This document shows positions 52,978 through 62,393 of a stretch of DNA of 64,000 nt, one piece after another; within the stretch, counting starts at the first letter, position 1; every line of letters begins with the position of its first letter. The stretch comes from Pseudomonas rhizophila (GTDB lineage: Bacteria > Pseudomonadota > Gammaproteobacteria > Pseudomonadales > Pseudomonadaceae): the NCBI RefSeq assembly GCF_003033885.1, contig NZ_CP024081.1:1953980-2017979 (forward strand), written 5' to 3'. The position numbers and the translations under genes are program-made. A model generated the notes under the pieces. The model saw nothing but the letters and a program-made list of their open reading frames with translations. It did not search any database and was not told where the DNA came from.

Positions 52978-52992
52978 TTGTTCTGCTGATCG

Positions 52993-54444
52993 TTATTGGG
53001 CGATGGTTTTCACCGACACGCCGCGTTCGACCGGGGTGGAGCGACCGTAGATGTCTTCGAAGCGTTCGATATCGTCTTCGCCCAGGTAGCTGCCGGACTG
53101 CACTTCGATGATTTCCAGCGGGATCTTGCCCGGGTTGCGCAGGCGATGAACCGAGGCGATCGGGATGTAGGTCGACTGGTTTTCGCAGAGCAGGAACACG
53201 TTCTCGTCGCAGGTCACTTCAGCGGTGCCGCTGACCACGATCCAGTGTTCGGCGCGGTGGTGGTGCATCTGCAGCGACAGGCATGCGCCCGGCTTGACCG
53301 AGATGTGCTTGACCTGGAAACGACCGCCCATGTCCACCGAGTCATAGGAACCCCATGGACGATAGACCTCGCAGTGGTTCTGGGTTTCGGTGCGGCCCTG
53401 GGCGTTGAGGGTGTTGACCATTTGCTTGACGCCTTGGACCTTGTCCTTGTGGGCGATCATCATGGCGTCCTTGGTTTCGACCACCACGATGTTGTCCAGG
53501 CCGATCACCGACACCAGCTTGCCATTGCCGTGGATCATGCAGTTGCGGCTGTCCTGGACGACGACGTCGCCCTTGGTGACGTTGCCGTTGGCATCCTTGG
53601 CGTTGACTTCCCACAGCGACGACCAGCAGCCGACATCGCTCCAGCCGGCCGACAGTGGCACCACGCAGGCGCGCTGGGTCTTTTCCATCACCGCGTAGTC
53701 GATGGAGTTGTCCGGGCAGCAGGCGAAAGTGGCTTCGTCAAAGGTGATGGTATCGGCCGTCTGTTCGCTGCGCTCCAGGGTCAGCAGGCAGGTGTCGTAG
53801 ATGTCCGGATCGTGTTTTTTCAGCTCTTCGAGGAAACGGCTGGCGCGGAACAGGAACATGCCGCTGTTCCAGAAGTAACCACCGGCTTCGACGAACTCGG
53901 TGGCGCGCTTGACGTCGGGTTTTTCCACGAAGTGCGAAACGCGGCTCACCCCTTCAGGCAGCAGGGCGTCGTTGGTCGACTTGATGTAGCCATAACCGGT
54001 TTCCGGTTTGGTGGCCGGTACGCCGAACAGCACCATTTCGCCACGCTCGGCGGCCACGGTGGCCAGGGCCAACGCACGTTGCAGGGCTTTCTGGTCTTCC
54101 AGCACGTGGTCGGCCGGCAGGACCAGCATCAGCTCGTCGCGGCCTTCATTGACCAGCATCATCGCCGTCAGGGCCACGGCCGGCGCGGTGTTGCGCCCGA
54201 ACGGTTCCATCAGGATGCGCTGGGCTTCCAGCTTGCGGTTGGTCAACTGCTCATTGACGATGAACCGGTGGTCTTTGTTGCAGACCACGATCGGGGTGTC
54301 CATGCCTTCGAACACCAGGCGCTCGAGGGTCTGCTGGAACAGGGTGTGTTCGCCGGTCAGGGCCAGGAACTGTTTAGGGAATTGCTTGCGCGAAAGCGGC
54401 CAAAGACGTGAGCCGCTACCACCTGACAAGATCACCGGAATCAT
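52993..54444 (-). CDS. algA: Mannose-6-phosphate isomerase / GDP-mannose pyrophosphorylase AlgA
   Basis: The 483-residue bifunctional enzyme begins MIPVILSGGSGSRLWPLSRKQFPKQFLAL, the nucleotidyltransferase signature. The C-terminal third is a cupin with LQMHHHRAEHWIVVSGTAEV, the metal-binding isomerase site. It supplies GDP-mannose for AlgD and is the last gene of the alginate operon. A TAGGAG ribosome binding site precedes the ATG. About 150 bases containing a strong hairpin separate it from algF, unlike the tight spacing upstream. Confidence 0.95.
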   Translation of the reverse strand: MIPVILSGGSGSRLWPLSRKQFPKQFLALTGEHTLFQQTLERLVFEGMDTPIVVCNKDHRFIVNEQLTNRKLEAQRILMEPFGRNTAPAVALTAMMLVNEGRDELMLVLPADHVLEDQKALQRALALATVAAERGEMVLFGVPATKPETGYGYIKSTNDALLPEGVSRVSHFVEKPDVKRATEFVEAGGYFWNSGMFLFRASRFLEELKKHDPDIYDTCLLTLERSEQTADTITFDEATFACCPDNSIDYAVMEKTQRACVVPLSAGWSDVGCWSSLWEVNAKDANGNVTKGDVVVQDSRNCMIHGNGKLVSVIGLDNIVVVETKDAMMIAHKDKVQGVKQMVNTLNAQGRTETQNHCEVYRPWGSYDSVDMGGRFQVKHISVKPGACLSLQMHHHRAEHWIVVSGTAEVTCDENVFLLCENQSTYIPIASVHRLRNPGKIPLEIIEVQSGSYLGEDDIERFEDIYGRSTPVERGVSVKTIAQ

Positions 54445-54539
54445 GTTTGTTACTCCTACAAATCGAAATGGTTTTTAGAGCTACTGCGTTCTGTCGTTTC
54501 ACTCTCTTGTTGTTGTTCCTGCGGCAGTGGCAAGCCTTG

Positions 54540-54577
54540 AGCTTCAAGCTGCAAGCAAAAGCTTGCCGCTTGAAGCT
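54540..54577. repeat. Near-perfect hairpin between algF and algA
   Basis: AGCTTCAAGC-T-GCAAGC, an AAAA loop, then GCTTGC-C-GCTTGAAGCT: 16 base pairs with one mismatch. It lies in the only long gap inside the 3' part of the operon. Related sequence (AGCTTCAAGC) occurs at about 30924 before ftsZ. No T-run follows on the minus strand, so it is an mRNA-processing or stabilising element or a dispersed repeat rather than a clear terminator. Confidence 0.7.
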
Positions 54578-54595
54578 GGAAACTTGCCGCTGCTC

Positions 54596-55264
54596 TTATC
54601 GGGTCGACACCGGGCGTTTTACCCACACTGGCGACAGGCTGCTGCCGGAGCCGGTGACGTACAGCACGGCCGCTTCGCCGCGTTCCAGGGCCACGGGCTT
54701 GAGGTCGCCGACTTTCTTGTCGCCGTCGAACAGCGCCAGGCTCACTTTCACCGGGTTGATTTCACGCTCGCCACGGCTCTTGGCCGCTACGGTCTTGACC
54801 ACTTCGGTCTTGCCGTCGGCGGTCTTGAGGGTCAGCGGCTTGTCGCTAAGGTTCTGCACGCGAACCAGGGATTTCTGCTTGTTCTTGAATGGCGGTTCTT
54901 CGATCAACTGAGGCTGGCCGCTAGCGTTGTTGACCAGGGTGTAATAGTGATCGGGAGCCAGCTTTACCGGGACGGTCTGGCTGCCGACCTTGGCACTGTA
55001 GTCGCCGCCAGGCATGAAGCTGAAGTCGGTGCTGGCCAGTGGTGCTACGTCGCTCAGGTTGGTGCTGCCGACGGTCGCGCTGACTTCGGCGTTGCTGGCG
55101 TTGTAGATCCGCACGAAGCTCGACCCTTTTGGCGCAACCGGGCCATACAGGGCCGAGTCACCTCCGGCAAAGGCAGACAGTGAAAGGGCGCTCATGCTGG
55201 CAACCAGGGCAACGGCCTTGAGGGAGCGAGCGGCGAGACGGCGAGGAGTTGTAGTGAAAGTCAT
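54596..55264 (-). CDS. algF: Alginate O-acetylation adaptor AlgF
   Basis: The 222-residue periplasmic protein begins MTFTTTPRRLAARSLKAVALVASMSALSLSAFAGGDSALYGP, a long signal peptide cleaved near AFA-GG. The mature part has two small beta domains (SSFVRIYNASNAEVSATVG..., QKSLVRVQNLSDKPLTLKTADG). It takes part with AlgI, AlgJ and AlgX in acetylating mannuronate residues in the periplasm. The open frame reaches 55369 inside algJ, but AGAGG precedes the ATG at 55264. Confidence 0.93.
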   Translation of the reverse strand: MTFTTTPRRLAARSLKAVALVASMSALSLSAFAGGDSALYGPVAPKGSSFVRIYNASNAEVSATVGSTNLSDVAPLASTDFSFMPGGDYSAKVGSQTVPVKLAPDHYYTLVNNASGQPQLIEEPPFKNKQKSLVRVQNLSDKPLTLKTADGKTEVVKTVAAKSRGEREINPVKVSLALFDGDKKVGDLKPVALERGEAAVLYVTGSGSSLSPVWVKRPVSTR

Positions 55265-55278
55265 GGTGGACCTCTCTT

Positions 55279-56454
55279 TCAGTTTTGCGCCCGGTCGGGC
55301 GTCTCGGATGGGGTGTTGGCGGCTACGTTCTGTTGGCGTGCGCCGGCTTGCTTGAGTTCTGCGACCCACTGCGGGTCGGCGTCACCGATTTCGTTGTTCA
55401 CAGGCAGATAACGTTCAGGAAACTCCCAGATCAGCACCTGGGGCGGGCTGTTCTTGAAGGCGTCGCTCTTGAGGTAGCTGAGCATCGGCAGAATCGGGCC
55501 ATGGCCGTCTTCGGCGTAGTTCACGACGTCGCTGTTCAGGGCCTGCTTGAGGGCACCGACGAAGTTCCAGGTGGGGTTGGCGCTGTAGCTGGTGCCGATC
55601 AGCGCCACGGGCACTTGGGCATCGGCAAACAGCGCGTCGCCTTCGGCCGGCTGATCGTCGGCTTCACGGGTGGTGCGCTTGACCAGCGGCTCCTGGGCTG
55701 GCATCAGGTTTTCGAACAGCGGGTCCAGAGGCAGGAACTGACGCAGGTCGCCCTTGTGGATGATTTTTTCCGCTGGCGTTGTCACGAAACGTTGTGGCTC
55801 GCCGTTGAGTGGGGTGCGCTCGGCAATCGTCTTCGCCAGCATCTCGGCGGCGACCTGCGCGCCTTCGGGAGTCCAGTGGGTGTCGGTGCGCAGGAACACT
55901 TGTTGGCCGTTTTGCTTGGCCTGTTGCATCGGGCCGAGCAGGTCAGGGGCCAGGATCTTGTCTGCCGCCACACGGGCATGGAAATCCTGATAGAGGTTGG
56001 CGTGAATGCTGGACGGCTTCACTTCACCCAAGTGTTCCGGGTAGAGGCGCGCCTTGGCTGGCACGATCGCCATCACCAGGGTAATGCCCTGTTCCTTGAG
56101 CTTCTGGCGCACGCCTTCGACCAGCGCGTAGTTGCCTTGCAGGTTTTGCTCTTCGTTGACGATCGGATTGAACTCTTCGTCGCTGTACAGCCACTGATCG
56201 CGACCCAGGACCACGCCTTTGCGGCCCTCGTTGAACAGCTTGTAGTCCAGTGCCGCCCAGATGTTGGTGCCCAGGCGCTTGATCGGGAACTCGTCGTCGT
56301 AGTGCGTCTCGACGGCTTTGCTCCAACGACCGTTGAGCACGGTCGCATCGGGGTTGGTGCTGAAGCCGAAGAAGCTGCGCACCGACCACAGGCCCAGGAC
56401 CGTCAAGGTCAGCAGGAACAGTGCGATGTAGAAGATGCGTAATGAGCGGGTCAT
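55279..56454 (-). CDS. algJ: Alginate O-acetyltransferase AlgJ
   Basis: The 391-residue protein has an N-terminal anchor (SLRIFYIALFLLTLTVLGLW) and a periplasmic SGNH-like domain. The catalytic Asp-x-His motif is DTHWTPEGAQ and the nucleophile Ser is in LIGTSYSANPTWNF; GRDQWLYSDEEFNP is a further family segment. It acts between the membrane acyl carrier AlgI and the alginate-binding AlgX. It lies 11 bases after algI and 14 bases before algF. Confidence 0.95.
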   Translation of the reverse strand: MTRSLRIFYIALFLLTLTVLGLWSVRSFFGFSTNPDATVLNGRWSKAVETHYDDEFPIKRLGTNIWAALDYKLFNEGRKGVVLGRDQWLYSDEEFNPIVNEEQNLQGNYALVEGVRQKLKEQGITLVMAIVPAKARLYPEHLGEVKPSSIHANLYQDFHARVAADKILAPDLLGPMQQAKQNGQQVFLRTDTHWTPEGAQVAAEMLAKTIAERTPLNGEPQRFVTTPAEKIIHKGDLRQFLPLDPLFENLMPAQEPLVKRTTREADDQPAEGDALFADAQVPVALIGTSYSANPTWNFVGALKQALNSDVVNYAEDGHGPILPMLSYLKSDAFKNSPPQVLIWEFPERYLPVNNEIGDADPQWVAELKQAGARQQNVAANTPSETPDRAQN

Positions 56455-56465
56455 GTTCAGATCCC

Positions 56466-58031
56466 TCAGAACTGGAAGTAAAGGAACGGCGAGAAGCTTT
56501 GCGCCGAGAGTTTGAGAATCGAGGCGATGAACAGCACCAGCACCAGCGTGCGCATCACGTAGCGCGGCCAGTCAGCGACCCAGTACGCCGGTTGCACCTG
56601 GGCTTCGACGCCCACGGTGTAGCCCGGTTGATGAATGCTCGACGGGTTGTCGCCCGGTACAGCCTTGATCAGTCCAGGTTGTGCAGTGGCCGGGCCATCG
56701 GCCTCGGTGTTCACTTCAGGCTTGGTCTTGACCGGTGGACGATTGGTGTAGAGATCGCGCAGGCCAAAGAAGGCGAGGGTGGCGTAGGCCACCGCCAGCG
56801 TGGCGATTTGCAGGCCGGTGAGGTTGGCACGGGTCAGTTCCGACAGCGACAAGTCACCGAAGCTGAACATGGCGCCATACATGCGGCCGGCCACGTGCAG
56901 GTTTTCGGCACGGAAGATCACCCAGCCCATCACCACCAGCAGGAACGTCAGTGCCCAACGGATCGGGTTGATGCTGCGTGGCGTGGTGTTGATACCCACC
57001 GCTTTTTCGATGGCCAGCCACATACCGTGCCAGGCACCCCAGATCACGTAGGTGATGTTCGCGCCGTGCCACAGACCACCGAGCAGCATGGTCAGGAACA
57101 GGTTGCGATAGGTCATCAGCGTGCCTTTGCGATTGCCGCCCAGGGTGATGTAGAGGTAATCGCGTAGCCAGGTCGACAGGCTGATGTGCCAGCGCCGCCA
57201 GAACTCGGTAATCGACTGGCTGATGTAGGGCTGCTTGAAGTTCTCCATGAAACGGAAGCCCATCATCAAGCCCAGGCCGATGGCCATGTCGCTGTAGCCG
57301 GAGAAGTCGAAGTACAGTTGCGCGGTGTAGGCCAGGGCGCCGAGCCAGGCATCGCCCGTGGTCGGGTTCTCCAGGGCAAAGCAATGATCGGCCACCACCG
57401 CCAGGGTGTCGGCGATGAACACCTTCTTGATGAAGCCCTGCATGAAGCGCGTGCAGCCTTCGGAGAACTTGTCCAGGGTGTGGGTGCGGTTGTTGAACTG
57501 ATCGGCCAGGTCGCGGAAACGCAACACGGGGCCGGCGATCAGGTGCGGGAAGATCGCCACGAACGCTGCGAAGTCGATCAGGTTGTGGGTCGCCGGGGTA
57601 TCACCGCGATACACGTCGATGATGTAGCTGATGGACTCGAAGATGTAGAACGAGATCCCGATCGGCAACAACACGTGGGTCAGGATGAACGGATTGAGAC
57701 CGAAGCCGGTAATGATCGCGTTGAGGCTGTCCACACCGAAGTTGGCGTACTTGAAGTAGCCCAGGATGCACAGATCCACACCCACGCCGAGCAACAGCCA
57801 GCGCTGGGCGGGTTTGGTGCGCACGCCGGCGGCGCCGACTTTCAGGCCGATCCAGTAGTTCCACAGGGTGACGCCGGCGAACAGCGCAAGGAAGTCCACG
57901 CGCCACCAGGCATAGAACACATAGCTGGCCAGCAATAACAGCAGGTTGCGATAGCGTTGCCCGCTCAAGTAGTACAAGCCGAGAAAGATCGGCAAGAACA
58001 GGAACAGGAACACATTGGATGAAAATACCAT
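56466..58031 (-). CDS. algI: MBOAT-family alginate O-acetylation protein AlgI
   Basis: The 521-residue polytopic membrane protein starts MVFSSNVFLFLFLPIFLGLYYLSG, as in other AlgI proteins. The essential MBOAT histidine is His322 in LLGGLWHGANITYVIWGAWHG; the segment FWRRWHISLSTWLRDYLYI is also conserved. It carries acetyl groups across the inner membrane to AlgJ/AlgX. The frame is open eight codons further, but the family start is used. The C-terminal part has a Pro/Thr-rich cytoplasmic loop (about 440-480) before the last membrane span. Confidence 0.95.
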   Translation of the reverse strand: MVFSSNVFLFLFLPIFLGLYYLSGQRYRNLLLLLASYVFYAWWRVDFLALFAGVTLWNYWIGLKVGAAGVRTKPAQRWLLLGVGVDLCILGYFKYANFGVDSLNAIITGFGLNPFILTHVLLPIGISFYIFESISYIIDVYRGDTPATHNLIDFAAFVAIFPHLIAGPVLRFRDLADQFNNRTHTLDKFSEGCTRFMQGFIKKVFIADTLAVVADHCFALENPTTGDAWLGALAYTAQLYFDFSGYSDMAIGLGLMMGFRFMENFKQPYISQSITEFWRRWHISLSTWLRDYLYITLGGNRKGTLMTYRNLFLTMLLGGLWHGANITYVIWGAWHGMWLAIEKAVGINTTPRSINPIRWALTFLLVVMGWVIFRAENLHVAGRMYGAMFSFGDLSLSELTRANLTGLQIATLAVAYATLAFFGLRDLYTNRPPVKTKPEVNTEADGPATAQPGLIKAVPGDNPSSIHQPGYTVGVEAQVQPAYWVADWPRYVMRTLVLVLFIASILKLSAQSFSPFLYFQF

Positions 58032-58071
58032 CCCGATCTCTCCATGTTGAATCAACAGTCAAGGGCCAGAG

Positions 58072-58155
58072 CCCCCCCAACCCCCCCCATGAAAACCGGG
58101 AGGTTTTATTACATTTCAGACGCTTTGCTCCCACAGCTCCCCTGCCAGGCAGGGG
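58072..58155 (-). other. Intercistronic element between algL and algI: two homopolymer tracts and a palindrome
   Basis: On the plus strand seven C (58072-58078), AA and eight C (58081-58088) stand close together. An AAAACCGGGAGGTTTT palindrome follows, and CCCCTGCCAGGCAGGGG at about 58138-58154. On the mRNA these are G tracts and hairpins within the 132-base gap upstream of algI. A decayed half-REP (TGTGGGAGCAAAGC) is also present. Function unknown. Confidence 0.6.
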
Positions 58156-58163
58156 ATACGGCA

Positions 58164-59315
58164 TCAGCTACCTTTTTCGCCTTTTTCCCATGACGGGTCG
58201 TACACCTTGGTCAAGTCCCCGCCGAGGCGGAACGTCTTGAACGGTTGCATTTCATGCTTGCGTTCCAGCACATCCTCGGGGCATGTGTAGAGGCTGCAGA
58301 ACGGTTCCAGCCAGGCGAACTTGGAATCGATTTTCAGATCCTTCATGTCCTGCTCATCGCCGTTCTTGTCTTCGAATATCTCCGGGTCTTTCACCCCGGC
58401 CAGCACCTGGTCACCCAGGCGCTTGAGGGCGCCGTTGTTTTCCTGGCGCAGGTCCACGCCGTTGACCTGGGCGAAACTGGCGATCATCGCCAGGGGCGGC
58501 AGGGCATAGTTGTGATAGGACAGCGCCCGTTGCTTGCGCTTGAGTTCGTTGGGCAAGAAGCCCTCGGCGTCGACTTGGTTGACGCCGACCTTGTATTCCT
58601 TGACGGCCCAATCGAACAGGTCGCGGCGGTTGGTCGCCACGGCGGTGGCCATCACCGACCAGGCGGCCCAGTAGGAGTGGTTGTTGATTTTTTTCAGCGG
58701 CAGGTTGTCCCAGTCGCTCACCACCTGATCGGCCATCTTGCTGAACCAGCCTTCGATCAGTTGCGCCTGCTCCTGGTGATTGGCCAGTGGGCGAGACTCG
58801 GAGAACTTCAGGCGTACGTAGGCCGAAGCCATGCTTCCCAGGGCCCATTTGCGCATGGACTTGCCGGTGTGGTTGAAGTCCTTGGACATCAGCGCATCGG
58901 CCTTGGCCCAGGCGGTCAGCCAGTTCAGGGTGCATTCCAGCTGCTCGGGGCGGCCGTCACGCATGAATTGCATCACTTGTTTGCTGACGCCGCGTTCGAT
59001 CCGGGTGATGTCGGAAGTGGCATCACGGAAGGCTTTTTCCGATTTCACGTTCAGCGTTGCGCGGGCCTTGTCGGAACCCTCGTACTTGCTGCGAAATTGC
59101 AGGGCGCCCGTGTAGGGCGTTGGTACTGCCTCGCAGCGCTCGTCAGAGCTGCCCGTCTTGAATTTTTCAATCGGTGCGAAGTAACCCTGGGGCGGGCGTA
59201 GCGGGGCCGCGGCCTGCGTCGCGCCGGCGAATATCGCCAGGGTCAGCAGGGACGGCGCCAGCAGCGTTTTCAACGTTCGGGTGCGCATGGTTCTAGTCAT
59301 GAGACGAGACCTCAT
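58164..59315 (-). CDS. algL: Poly(beta-D-mannuronate) lyase AlgL
   Basis: The 383-residue protein has a signal peptide ([20 protein letters not shown]). The PL5 lyase core includes [39 protein letters not shown], the catalytic-site segment [10 protein letters not shown] (211-217) and [17 protein letters not shown] with the catalytic Tyr. It clears misplaced alginate from the periplasm by beta-elimination. Its start overlaps the algX stop. In-frame ATGs at residues 6 and 10 are alternative starts. Confidence 0.95.
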   Translation of the reverse strand: MRSRLMTRTMRTRTLKTLLAPSLLTLAIFAGATQAAAPLRPPQGYFAPIEKFKTGSSDERCEAVPTPYTGALQFRSKYEGSDKARATLNVKSEKAFRDATSDITRIERGVSKQVMQFMRDGRPEQLECTLNWLTAWAKADALMSKDFNHTGKSMRKWALGSMASAYVRLKFSESRPLANHQEQAQLIEGWFSKMADQVVSDWDNLPLKKINNHSYWAAWSVMATAVATNRRDLFDWAVKEYKVGVNQVDAEGFLPNELKRKQRALSYHNYALPPLAMIASFAQVNGVDLRQENNGALKRLGDQVLAGVKDPEIFEDKNGDEQDMKDLKIDSKFAWLEPFCSLYTCPEDVLERKHEMQPFKTFRLGGDLTKVYDPSWEKGEKGS

Positions 59316-60772
59316 TGTCCGATTTGAGCCGTTTGTTGCCCGGCTTGCGGAGATGCGTTGCGTTTGCAGACTTTCGCTTCGATTTGCTGTGGCTCGGCAC
59401 CGGCTTCAGGTCCCTGGACTTCTACAGCCAGCAGGTTCTGGGAAGCCCAGTCCTCGTCGGTGCGCAATTGGAAGGCGAAACGTCCGTCGGTTTCGGAAGT
59501 GTCCGGTTTTTCGATCTTGATATCCTCGTGGCGCCCATTCATGTACCAGAGGGTGGCTTGTAAGGTTTTCACCGACGTATCGGCGAAGCGGATATCGATC
59601 TGGTGGCTGCCGTTACGCAGGTCCATGTTCTTGCTGTTGACCATCAATTCGTTCTTGCCGGGCTTGAGGGCAGTCTTGCTGCTCATCAGCGCGGGCTTGC
59701 CTTCGCAACCGTTGTTGTCCAGCAGCGCCATCATCTGGCGATAGATGGTTTCCTGGTCCAAGCGATACAGCGGCGAGAATTCCCAGATGAGGATTTTCGG
59801 CGGGCTCTTCTGGAATTCTTCGCTGCCCAGGTACTGGATCATCGCGCCTTCCAGACCGCCGCCGGGGAAGGCGACGTTGAGGACGTCGGCGCCGATGGCT
59901 TCTTGAAGGAAGCCGGCGAAGTTGTAGTTCTTGCCGCTGTGACTGGTGCCCACGAGGGTGATTTGCGGATCACTGGAGTCGCCGAACAGGTCGCCGTCGC
60001 CGGCCTCGCCTTTAGGCTCGGTGGTGAACTGGTCCATGTACTGGACCGCGTAGCTGGTGCCGCACAGCTGGCCGGCCATGTTGTGCAGGGTGCCGGTCTT
60101 GCCCATGCGGCCGGACTTCTTGGTCTCGAACTCACGCTTGGGAATGTCGGCAAAGGCCGGGATCTGCTTGACCTTCTCGGCCACGATCTTCGCCGTGCGC
60201 TGGGCGCCGTACGGGGTCCAGTGCTGGTCGCCACGGAAGTAGAAATCGTGGGCCGGCAGGGTGTCGGGCAGGTTTTCGTTGGTCAACGGCGACAGGTCCG
60301 GCACTACATAACCCATCTGCGCGAAACGCCCGAGCATGCTCTTGTAGTTGGTCAGGGCCTTGTCGAAGTCGTAACTGGCCTTTTCCTGAGGGTTGAGTTT
60401 GTTGCGGTTCACCAGGCCCCGGGTCGGTTGATACACAAGCACCAGCTCAACGCCTTTTTTCTTGAACGCGTCGTGCAACTGCTGCATGCGCTTGTAGCCG
60501 GCCGGGGTGGTATTGAATTCGGTACGCAGGTCTTCCTGGGTACGGAACAGCCAATCACCCTGGGCCTGTACCAGCGTGGTGAAGTTCTGCTGATAGCGCG
60601 TGGTGTAGTTCTTCGCGTCATAAGCAGCCGGGCACAGGTTGCAGCACGGTTCGGCAGTGAACACAGGCGCTGTGGTTTCAGCGGCGCGCGCGCCGCTTGT
60701 GGCGGCGAGAATGCCGGCAGTCAGGGCGGACAGGCCCAGAAGTTTGATCATCTGTGGGTTCATAAAGGTCAT
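59312..60772 (-). CDS. algX: Alginate acetyltransferase / scaffold AlgX
   Basis: The 486-residue periplasmic protein has a signal peptide ending SGARA-AE and an SGNH-like domain whose catalytic motifs are [14 protein letters not shown] and [14 protein letters not shown]-terminal carbohydrate-binding module follows ([19 protein letters not shown]..., [18 protein letters not shown]). It transfers acetyl groups to the polymer and takes part in the export complex. It is related to AlgJ in the catalytic half. It starts two bases after the algG stop. Confidence 0.95.
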   Translation of the reverse strand: MTFMNPQMIKLLGLSALTAGILAATSGARAAETTAPVFTAEPCCNLCPAAYDAKNYTTRYQQNFTTLVQAQGDWLFRTQEDLRTEFNTTPAGYKRMQQLHDAFKKKGVELVLVYQPTRGLVNRNKLNPQEKASYDFDKALTNYKSMLGRFAQMGYVVPDLSPLTNENLPDTLPAHDFYFRGDQHWTPYGAQRTAKIVAEKVKQIPAFADIPKREFETKKSGRMGKTGTLHNMAGQLCGTSYAVQYMDQFTTEPKGEAGDGDLFGDSSDPQITLVGTSHSGKNYNFAGFLQEAIGADVLNVAFPGGGLEGAMIQYLGSEEFQKSPPKILIWEFSPLYRLDQETIYRQMMALLDNNGCEGKPALMSSKTALKPGKNELMVNSKNMDLRNGSHQIDIRFADTSVKTLQATLWYMNGRHEDIKIEKPDTSETDGRFAFQLRTDEDWASQNLLAVEVQGPEAGAEPQQIEAKVCKRNASPQAGQQTAQIGQ

Positions 60773-60774
60773 CC

Positions 60775-62367
60775 TCAGTCCCGCAATTCAGTCTGGCGTT
60801 CGACAGGGTCGATCAGCACGGCTTTCTGCTGGCGCACCAGCAGGTCGAGAATTTCATCCTGGCGCTCGCCCAGGATCCCCGAGAAGCTGATGCCGCTGGA
60901 TTTGGTCGGCGCGAGCATGGACACGCGGTAGAGCTCAACGCTCAACGGTGAGTCGATGGACAATGGGCCGCTGCCGTTGGCAGCCAGTTCACCGCCGACC
61001 ACGATCAGCGAGACCTGGGCGTCGAACGGGTCGAGCTTGATGTCCCGGTCGGTGTCGGACAGGTCCTTGATGTGGCCGTAAAGACCGGTCAGGCCGTTGG
61101 CCATGGACACGTTTTCGTAAAGGCGGATGTTCACGCTGTTACGAATCCGGATGCCGTGGCGCCGGTTGCTGATCACTTTGTTGCCCCACAACAGGTTGTC
61201 ACCACTCTCGTAAAGCGTGATGCCGTCGGTGTGGTTCTTGTAGATCTCGTTGTAGGCGATCAGGTTGTTCACGCTGTTACGGTCGATCACCAGGCCCGAG
61301 AGTTTGTTGTCGTAGCTGCGGTTGTTGAAAATGAAGCTGTCGTTGACCTCACGGGAAATAATGATCCCGTGCTTCTTCTTGGTCCCGTAGACGGTGTTGT
61401 CGGCGATGATCAGCCGATGGGAACGGTCGTGGGGGTCAATGCCGTAGACGATGTTGTCCTTGTAGGTGTTGCCCTTGACCACAAAGTCGTTGGTTTCGTA
61501 GCAATAGAAGCCGTACCACATGTCCGAGAACTCGGAATCGATGATCCAGCCGGTCGGTTCCGGGCGCTTGAGGACCTTGGCCATGTTGGGCGTGTACTGG
61601 GAAATACTGACCCCGTACGACTTACTGTTGGCGTAGCCGAAGCTGGCCATTTTGGTATTGACGATGTAAGTCTCGGTGCCGCCCCAGGACAGCAGGAACG
61701 GACGGAATTCGTTGGCCGAGCGGAACGTGGCGGGGCCATTGTCCTTTTCGCGCCAGCCAGTGACCTTGGTGTCGCGGATGAACATCTTTCCATCGTTGAC
61801 CAGGAAGGAGCCGCCCTCTTGGGACAGGCGCAGTTCCTGGGTCTGTTGGTCGATTTCCAGAATGCCTTTTTCACCCACCACAATCGGAATCCTGGCCAGG
61901 AAGACACCTGGCGAGGTTTCCCTGAGGTACTGCTTGGGCACTTTCTTGGCCAGGTCCTTGAGGTTCATGTAGCCATCGTCGATGAAGATGGCCTGTGGGA
62001 TGCCGTGCTGGCGCACCACCCACTCGGCCATCTTGTTGTCACCGCCGATGAAGTCCTTCAAGGCGTTTTCCTGCATCATCCTGCGCACGCTGACCTTGCC
62101 GGGCTTGCTGCGCACGATCTTGGCCGCGGCCGCTTCGGCGGTGAAGCCTGTGAGGTCGGGCAGGGTCGGCGCAGCCAGTTCCAGCGGAGCGGTCGGCGCG
62201 CTGCTGACGGTGTAGGTCTTGGCCTGCTGCAGTTCCTTGACCACGTTGCCCGGTTTGACCACCGGTTCAACGTTGGCGAACGCCGACGAGCCGGCCAGCA
62301 GCATCGCTGCGGCCAACAGGCTGATCGAACCTTTCATCGCCTGGCTGTTCCTGAGGTAGCGGTTCAT
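60775..62367 (-). CDS. algG: Poly(beta-D-mannuronate) C5-epimerase AlgG
   Basis: The product, about 530 residues, has a signal peptide (GSISLLAAAMLLAGSSAFA) and a right-handed beta-helix typical of CASH-domain proteins. The catalytic region is YGIDPHDRSHRLIIADNTVYG, with repeated turns such as NRSYDNKLSGLVIDRNSVNNLIAYNEIYKN. It converts mannuronate to guluronate in the polymer during export. The start MNRYLR at 62367 has GGGAG about seven bases upstream. The GTG at 62376 and the ATG at 62394 overlapping the algE stop are alternatives. Confidence 0.94.
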   Translation of the reverse strand: MNRYLRNSQAMKGSISLLAAAMLLAGSSAFANVEPVVKPGNVVKELQQAKTYTVSSAPTAPLELAAPTLPDLTGFTAEAAAAKIVRSKPGKVSVRRMMQENALKDFIGGDNKMAEWVVRQHGIPQAIFIDDGYMNLKDLAKKVPKQYLRETSPGVFLARIPIVVGEKGILEIDQQTQELRLSQEGGSFLVNDGKMFIRDTKVTGWREKDNGPATFRSANEFRPFLLSWGGTETYIVNTKMASFGYANSKSYGVSISQYTPNMAKVLKRPEPTGWIIDSEFSDMWYGFYCYETNDFVVKGNTYKDNIVYGIDPHDRSHRLIIADNTVYGTKKKHGIIISREVNDSFIFNNRSYDNKLSGLVIDRNSVNNLIAYNEIYKNHTDGITLYESGDNLLWGNKVISNRRHGIRIRNSVNIRLYENVSMANGLTGLYGHIKDLSDTDRDIKLDPFDAQVSLIVVGGELAANGSGPLSIDSPLSVELYRVSMLAPTKSSGISFSGILGERQDEILDLLVRQQKAVLIDPVERQTELRD

Positions 62368-62393
62368 ATCGGGCACTCCCATGGTCATTCGCA

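Noticed and set aside
52920..52992. Immunity gene for the RHS protein
   Set aside because: Only a terminator fits between the RHS gene and algA; the antisense open frames over its 3' end lack ribosome binding sites and are shadows.
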